In this document: positions 1-7,800 of the stretch, piece after piece
Numbering within the stretch: position 1 is the first letter of the stretch
Layout of the letters: each line of letters begins with the position of its first letter
Translations under genes and position numbers: made by a program
From: Nereocystis luetkeana
Lineage: Eukaryota; Sar; Phaeophyceae; Laminariales; Laminariaceae
Length of the DNA stretch: 64,000 nucleotides
NCBI GenBank assembly: GCA_031213475.1
Contig: JARUPZ010000031.1
Span: forward strand, 126,501-190,500
Direction of reading: 5' to 3'
Notes under the pieces: generated by a model
The model's database searches: none
The model's input: only the letters and a program-made list of their open reading frames with translations
What the model was told of the DNA's origin: nothing

Positions 1-296
1 AGAAGAGGAGATGAGGGAAATAGAAGAATGTGACATGGAGGAGTTTGACACACTAGATAGCAGCGAGAAAACGATCGCTATCCTAGGAGATAGATGGTGG
101 CCACAGGCGGCCAAACAGGAAGGGGATAAGATTAGCAAAAATTTTCTATGTAATATATGGAAACAACGTAATGAGCGCCCAATTGTTGGAGGTGTCTCTG
201 TTAGGAGTAGGAACGGTGCTCCGTCTCGAAAGGGATGCGTGGTCAATGGTCAAATGACTAAGGCAAACAACAAATGAGTACGCCCCCCCCCCCCCC
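1..296 (+). mobile_element. 3' end of a non-LTR retrotransposon (C-tailed LINE family)
   Basis: This stretch is nearly identical to 21.98-22.24 kb and, inverted, related to 31.07-31.27 kb. It includes the shared stretch 'agcagcgagaaaacgatcgc' and ends in GAGTACG followed by a run of about 15 C. The matching region at 21.2 kb continues a LINE C-terminal reading frame, so this is the 3' terminus of the same family, cut by the window edge. No intact coding frame is visible. Confidence 0.6.
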
Positions 297-490
297 TTCA
301 GTGCTTCCAGATGCAGTAGCCCCCCCCCCCCCCCCGCCATATGGCGGCCTGAGCTTTAATGCGGCATCCCGATATAAGGCGTTCAAACCCGCTCGGCGCC
401 ACTGGAAAATTGCACTCATATCCTGGAATAAATAAGGTGGCTTTCCTCCAGATGGCGGTTGTATCGCTCCAGAGGCACACCACCGCCTTA

Positions 491-600
491 CTATTACGGA
501 GGCCATAGTAAATAGGACCAAATATTGCTATTAAAAGTATCAAAATATATAGGTTTTTGTATTGACCGTAGGTTCTATTTAATATGGTCCTCCGTAATAG
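491..600. mobile_element. MITE family 1, copy 1
   Basis: About 110 bp with long terminal inverted repeats: CTATTACGGAGGCCATAGTA at the left and its near-perfect complement, ending CCTCCGTAATAG, at the right. The AT-rich centre has no coding capacity. The same TIR occurs at 3784, 7101, 39417 and 57481, which marks a non-autonomous DNA transposon family. Confidence 0.75.
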
Positions 601-1180
601 AACAGTTCCGATGCTGATGTCAACCATTCCATACCTCGGGCAGGCAATCGATTTCCCGCAGTTCATGATCTAGATCTTTCACGGAGCAGCAGATCTACGG
701 TACAGGTTCACCCGAATTTTTCTGAGGCTCCTCACGCCCGAAAACTGACTTAAGCGAAAGTAAAATTGCTTCCCGATAAACGATCACATGTCCAAGTATA
801 CAAAAACGTCATTTTTCGGAAGAAGATTGGTATTCCGACGATTTTGGGTCAAGGAACCCCGTCATTCAGAAAACAGTTTAGCGGAAATGTGCTACCTCTA
901 TCGTAGAACGCGTTCAGCAGCAGATCTGATTCCCACTCTTACCGGGTGGGACCCGTAGGATCTAAATGTATGCTTCGCACAGGTTTCCCTGGGACGATTG
1001 CAGCGAACAGCCACTGCCGCGTGACCGTTAGTGGGGGATACAATGGTTGGTGTCCTATTTAGTTACAATGGTTGAATGCACGGTTGGTATCAGTACCCAA
1101 CGCCATTATCATTGCTTCGTTCGCTATCATCTCGGGCGATGAACTCTTTCAGTACCGCAATTCCGTTTTAGAGACAAACC
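601..1180. other. No recognisable feature
   Basis: No gene-like frame, repeat or RNA could be supported here. The undetected first exon(s) of PACRG may lie in this stretch or in the following 450 bp. Confidence 0.4.
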
Positions 1181-1246
1181 ACTCAAGTTCCTGGGTAATT
1201 TGTCCCCAATTGTCCCCCAAACGGGGCTGCAGTCCTAAATGGGTGA
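1181..1246. mobile_element. MITE family 2, right half
   Basis: It contains 'aatttgtccccaattgtccc', then a C/A-rich arm and 'gctgcagtcctaaatggg', the right arm of the element seen complete at 3323-3429, 3931-4015, 17418-17518 and 23169-23257. The left arm is absent, so this copy is truncated. Confidence 0.55.
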
Positions 1247-1339
1247 ATCCGGCGTTTGCGCAGAGTGCCGTCTGGCGAACAAAGTACTGCCGTCCGCATT
1301 CAGCTAGATTCTCGTGCTGAAACAAGGAACAACACGCTC

Positions 1340-1341
<2 letters not shown>

Positions 1342-1378
<37 letters not shown>

Positions 1379-1392
1379 TCTTCTCTCTCCCC
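1342..1392. repeat. (CT)n microsatellite
   Basis: An almost pure CT tract of about 50 bp upstream of the first detected PACRG exon. It would also serve as a pyrimidine tract, but no exon immediately downstream is convincing. Confidence 0.8.
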
Positions 1393-1636
1393 CAGCGTTT
1401 GCTCGTTAAGATAACTTGTTCCCGACTACAGCCCCCGCTATCTATACACTCGTCAAAATTAATATTCATCCCGAGTAAATTACGTTTGTCAGTAGGACCC
1501 CCCGAAGATAAAACGCCTACTGTTTTCGTCAAAATCCCCCCCCCCCCCCCTCCTCGCGAAAACAACGCCTACTCCGCAAGCATGTCGAAATTATGATCCC
1601 CGAACTCGAAAAAACGCCTGCCATGTATATATCTAG

Positions 1637-1812
1637 GTGCGTGGCGCCGCCGGCCGATAGCCGCGACGCTTTTCCGCAAGTACTACGTGAGGGGGGATCT
1701 TCCCATCTGCGTCGATCACCGCGGTCAGCGTAACGGCATTCGTTGGACCATTTCACCGGCGGAGCTCGACTTTCACGTATACCTGCCCATTTTTTTCGAC
1801 GGGTTGAGAGAG
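1637..1812 (+). CDS. PACRG: PACRG exon (first detected)
   Basis: The frame reads [20 protein letters not shown] and continues to [17 protein letters not shown]. The acceptor is tatctag at 1630-1636 with two nucleotides completing a codon. The donor is GAG followed by gcaagc at 1813, a GC-AG type donor; no GT donor in phase is nearby, and the next exon joins on exactly. The 5' boundary is less certain because the frame stays open for a few codons upstream. Confidence 0.88.
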
Positions 1813-4800
1813 GCAAGCAAGCTTAGGGTCGATCTTAACGCTTAACGACACGTATTGTATTTCGTTTTTTCCTGAAATTTCGGCATTTCATCAAATTCAG
1901 CGAGGGTTGACTCTTACCGAGTAAGTGCCTCCGTTGGCTCAGGAAATAATAGTCCACCCGGCACAGAACCGTCCCTACAGGAGCTGCGCTCGTGGAACCC
2001 ATGCGTGCGGTGGCCCCATAGTCATCGGCCTGACTTGTAGGCAGGTGTCGGTCGGTGCCTTGGGGAGTGAAATCCATCACCAACTCGTCACGCACCAACG
2101 CCCAACGCTTGCCCAAAGCGACAAAGTCTCAGCTATTGCTGTCACCGAGCTCAGTCGGTCGGCCACCTCGGTGCGGTCACCTTGTGAACTCGGCCACGAG
2201 AGCCCAGAGAGCTATCGCGCCTTCTGCGTTCGGCCATGACTTGCGAATGACCTTAGGAACGACCCCTGTCAGCTCTGTGCGCTCGCGAGTGGTGACACAG
2301 CTCGAGCGGTGGGGTTGTCCGATCCTCTACGGCCTTGTACCTAAATTTCCTGAAAAACCATAAAAAACTTCGAGGCGACTTTTTTGGGGGGTGAAGTTTT
2401 CGGCTTTTTTTCCCGAAAATATTTCGGGAAAATACCCCAAAAAACTGAAAAACACGCGTCGTTAAGATCGACCCTTAAACTGCCTTGTTTGGGTGTTTAG
2501 CTCGAGGTTGCTCTTAACATATATATCGTGTGCCATGTTTTGTTTTGTTTTTGTTTTTGTTTTTGTTTTTTCTCCTCGCTTAGCTCGAGTTAGCTCTTAT
2601 GATGTCGTGTGTCACATTGCGTGTCGCTTTTTTCTCTTGTTTGTTTGTTTGTTTGTTTTTTTGTTTGTTTGTATATCTCGCTTTCTCATGTTCAGTTGCG
2701 GTCAATGTAGCGCAATTAATTGTTGGGTGCGGTTTGGTGTGTAATTTGTACGTGTCATGGGTCTATTCCGCCGTTTTCCGTACTGCGTTTGCCATCCGAC
2801 ACTGTGCAGCACGAGCTTCATTCAGCGCTGATCACCCAGAAACATTCCCCGAAAAAAGAAAACCAACCTGAGGGAAACCCAAACACAAAAGGGAACCATT
2901 TAGTTCCCACATTTTTGCACATCCTCGCTGCTGCTCTACTGCTGTACCCGGCAGGTAGAAGACCCTTACCGTTTTCTGGCGGTGCAGGGGACCTTGGACA
3001 TGATAGAGGGCGCTCCGGAGAAAGTGCTCCCCGTCATCCCGCAGGTATGCACGCCAACTCGGCAAGAAAACCGGATGCTGAGTACGTTTTTTGGCGTGAC
3101 CGATGGGGGTTCCAGTATGACATACGACGCGGGTTACATGACAAGGGGTTGCACATACGATAGGGGCAGCATCGTTTTGGCGAAACTGCATCTGATTGAG
3201 GGGGCTTCTCGACGGAAATAAGTGTCCAATACGTACGTATCTTTGTTGTTTTGTTGCAACTATTTCTCGTTGCAACACTTACTGCAGGTAGTAGAGGCCA
3301 TGGGGTTGCTCGTCCTGGTTATCCCTTTTAGGACTGATGAGGCTACAGTCCCGTTTTGGGGACAAACTACTTAGGATTTGACTGGCTTATCCCCAAAACG
3401 GGACTGACTGCAGTGTTGCCCTAAAAAGGCTATAGCTACTACTGTATACACGTACGTACGATAGTATGGTTACTCGTCATGTGGGGAAGGAGCCTAAAAA
3501 AGAAGCAGGTGCCTTATCAAGCCCCCATCGTAACATGGTTGACACGAACCGGTATGGGACACCGCTATATGTTCGGGCGTGTCAAAGCCTGGTTTCGGCC
3601 GAACTAGGTTTCAGGCTTTCCATCAGTGCGGAGGCGTGCTACGGTTTACGGGGGCACGCACAGTAGCTTCCTATTTTTGCCTGAGGCTCCTCACTTGATT
3701 ACATATGGTACTGGAGCTCTCTATCCCACCCAAGCTGGCAACATAACAGGTCAAGATGAGCTACCCGAGGACCTCCTGTAGGTGTACGGGGAACCATACT
3801 AAATAGGACCTACGGTACACACAAAATCCTATACATTCCGCTATTTTCACACTCATAATATTCGTCCTATTTACTACAACGGTATGCCCCCCCGTCAATA
3901 CCTGGTACGTATTCATAGTGGCATTCCCACGATTAGGAGTGCAGTCCCGTTGTGGGGACAAACCAGTCAAATTCTAAGTAGTTCGTCCCCAAAACGGGAC
4001 TGCAGTCTTAACAGTAGTAAAAAGGGTTGGGGAACCCCGTCAGCTGCAGTGACAATAAGAAATGGTAAAAAAAAGGGGCAGTACCTCTACCGTAGCGCGG
4101 GTCTGCGCGGGTCAAATAGGCTGCGTATCACATTAGGGAGGACGGTTTTGAGGAGCGGGTCCCTCGCGGTCATAGTTCCGCCTTCAAAATACCAGTATTT
4201 GATCGGAAACATACGGTACGTTTCGATGACTACGACGTGTACAAATGTACCTTACCTTTCCGATCAGACTATTGCTGTGTTCATTCAGCGGGTCTAACCA
4301 CGGTCTCCAATTTATGCCGTCTCCGTGCGGGACGTTCTGTCCGGGATTGCACAGCAAAGGGATTTACTTCTCAGGCGTTTCACTTTTTATCTTGTGGTGG
4401 ATCCGTCGTTTGTTTTTACATCTTGTTGTCTGTAGCGGCTTGCTACGTAATGAGTCACCTGCACAGGCAGGGTGGGTGTTATGAGCGCTACACACGATTG
4501 ACTAGGCAAACGTGCGTGTCTGTGAGTCAGTCGTTCCGACGCGGCTGTGCACAGGCGTTGGAGTAATTTATACTATTTGCGTCCACAACAGGATACGAAA
4601 GTATAACAGTAAACGGCGACATATTTCGTCTGCTGTGTTGGACGCGACGCCTCCTCTGAGAGAAAGCCTCCGTCCGCACGGAAAATCCAGAACCATACCT
4701 CATCTCCCCGGCTCTGCTTTGGTAAGCAAGCTCATTTGGCCCCTGCTCTTCCGAGGGCGCTCGCAGTAGACGTTGTGGAAGAAACTGCGCCCCCTCACGT

Positions 4801-7800
4801 CTCTCGGCCCCCTTGCCCACCTCTGCATATCTCATCCATGACGATACATATCGACGACGTAAAACGCCTGGCATTTGGTACATATCGAGCACGAGACATA
4901 CGCCCTGGGTCCCGACCTCACCCCACTCCACCCTCTCACCGTTCCCCCCCCCCCCCCCCCCGCCCCCCTCCCTACCTCTTAACCACCCCCCCCCCCCCCC
5001 ACCCCCTCACCCCATCCCACCCCCTCACCCCACCCCGCCCCGCCCCATCCCATCCCACCCTAACCCCACCTTACCACTACCCCACCCGACCCCGCCTCTT
5101 TGTCCTCTATACCTCCTCTCTGGACGTTCCGCATCGGTCCGAAAACCCCGCCGAAAAGTTGGTGTTGCCCACTAAGACCGCCCTGAACACTCGCGAGCCG
5201 CGCATAATCTGCCCCACGCTCAAGATCCTCCAGCAGATGATTCTTCTTTGTCCTATGATTGGCCAAGCGCTGGTGCCCTACTACCGGCAGGTACGAGGAA
5301 CAAGAGGCGTTTTTTTGGCTGTATTCGCAGCGGGCTTACAGGGGGGGGGTGTGTACTCGATAGGAAAGAATGTACTCGATATCATGCATGGCCGTAGTCG
5401 TATGGCCATAGACCCTCGCGTCCCTACAATGCCAGGACGGAGCATGTCGGGTTTTCACCGACCAGGCAGACGTTGCTTGCACCAATCGCGAAGCGCCGTG
5501 AGGTGTCCGGCGAGTTGCATGAAGGGTGAGCTGCATCCTACTAAGAACCGCTTGTGAGGCGGACTTGCATATGGATGACAGCTTCAATGAGTTAATTTAA
5601 TTTCCGGTGTAGGCATTTCCAGAGACAGCAATGGGAGTACTATGTAGCTGCCTCTTGGGTGCCTTACCTTGAACACTATTAATAGGTGATACGATCAATT
5701 CCCTTGTGCGGAGTAAAGGTTCTTTACCTCGCACAAATGATCTAACTCGACAACCAGCTTCGGGCGACCGCCAAAAAGAAGAAGAAAAAGCGGTACCCTG
5801 GTTGTCTAGCTCACGCCGTGAGCGGCATGTTTCACGATAGTGTCGTTGCCAACCGACGCCAACCCAACCTACATAAAATAGGGGGGGGGGAGGAGTTTTT
5901 AAGGGGGGGGGGGTCGTGGGCGGAACAGGGCGGCGGTGGGGGTGGGGGTGGGGGTGTACTCGATATTATGCATGGCCGTAGTCGTACGACCATAGACCCT
6001 CGCGCCCCTGCAATGCCAGGACGGAGTACGCCGCGGCTTGGGCTGACCGTGGTGAAGGGTCCCTGCTTTGGTCTAGCTTCGTCGGGTGATGCGATTTTCT
6101 GCTTGGGCGGGGGCAGAAAGGGGCAGGGTTCTGGGGCAGGCGATCGATCGACCGTTTCATTAAAACAGGCGATAGTCTTGGAAGCGGCGATGGGGAGGGA
6201 GGGAGGGGTGGGCAGTGGGCTGTGTTCCCTTCCTCGGTTCGCTTCTGTCGACGCCCCTCCTTACAATCGCGGGTCCGTTTTTGTATGCACTTGTCTCTTC
6301 TGACGGCTACATACGTGGGGCAGGGTGGATTGTTTTTTGTGAAAGCTGATCGACAGCCGGTTCAATGTATACCACGGGCTAGACTTCGAAGAAGCGGGCA
6401 AATGTGAAAACACCATCATCTTTATCATCATTATCATCATCGCCATCATCTCAATTGCGATAGTGACGTTTATTGGGCTCCGTGGCCTGCGTCCTGTACT
6501 CTGTATACGAGTCAGGCTACGGCGGAGGGGGCGCCTAAGCTTTCTTTCTCGTGATCGTCACAGGAAGGAGCTCTATGCCGACACGGGGAAAAAATACCGT
6601 AAACACAGCCTGAAGAAAAATATCATGGGCCTGGTATAAACACACAGCCAACGCAATTGTACACCTATATCATTGAAAATTTAATGGGTAGCTCCTCATT
6701 TAAGGGAGCTCTACCGCACTGCTGTAGGGGGCATGTATCGGTCAGAAAAGTTTGATTCGGGATTAGGGTCAGGCGCCAAAGGTTGGGGCCACAAAAGCAC
6801 CCTACCCCTCATGCACTGTAGGGGGCATGGCCTATATGTACACCAGGTCCTCGCTTTGCGTTGAAGGCTGCGCTTGTCCGATTGAAGCGTAGTCGACGAG
6901 ACGGGGTTCCACCCTCTCTTCCTGTCCTCCGCTTGTTGTCTACCAGGTATGGAACGCCCGCCAACCTGCACCGTTCGTTCTACCGACCACTGTGTATATG
7001 CTTTCACACTGTGCGTACGTACAGAAACGCCTTGTGTTACAACGTTTGCACCCTGCGCGTTGATTTGAGAGACGAAAACGCCTCGTGCAAGCGCAGCATT
7101 ATTACGGGGGACCATAGTTAATAGGACCTAATGTATACATAAAAAACCTATATATTTGACCATTTTTACTAACAAGATTTGGTCCTATTAACTATGGCCC
7201 CCCGTAATACCGCTAAAAGAAAGGGCTATTCTGGTTCGAGGTTTCTCTGTACCTTGTGGTGTGCTGTAGCCTCCTCGTGGTGTGCTGTAACCTCCCCTTC
7301 GTGTATTGCAGCGCCCCACACGTGTCTGTGCCCCTCCTTCCGGTGTTCCACCTGTTCCGAGAAAAAAACGCCAACACGGTGGACAGCAAACCCCCCTGAT
7401 GTAGTGTAACCCCCCATGTGTGCTAACCCCGTGTGCGCCGTCAACCCCACCCTCGTGTGCCGTAGCCCCTCTCGTGTGTTGTGTGCTGTAGCCTCCCCTC
7501 CCAATGTTTTCTGTAACGCCCCTTGTGTGTTGTAACACCCTGTTTTGCTGTGGGCCCCTTCGAGTGCGGCAACCCTCGCTGTGTACGGTAACCTGGGGGA
7601 TCGCAAGCTCCTCCTCATGTATGTGCTGTGACCCCCGCTCGTATGCCGTACCCCCCCCCCTTTGTGTGTACGCGACAGCTCCTTCCGGTGTTCAACCTAT
7701 TCCGAGGAAATAACGCGAACATGGGAGACGGCATAGACTACAACCAGCGCGCCCGCATCAACATCGGGGAGCTTGTCATGGAAACGCTCGAGGTGTGACA

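Noticed and set aside
4736-5175. Long proline-rich open frames
   Set aside because: They are produced by C-runs and CCCCAC repeats in PACRG intron 2; only the end of one frame (from 5159) is real exon 3.
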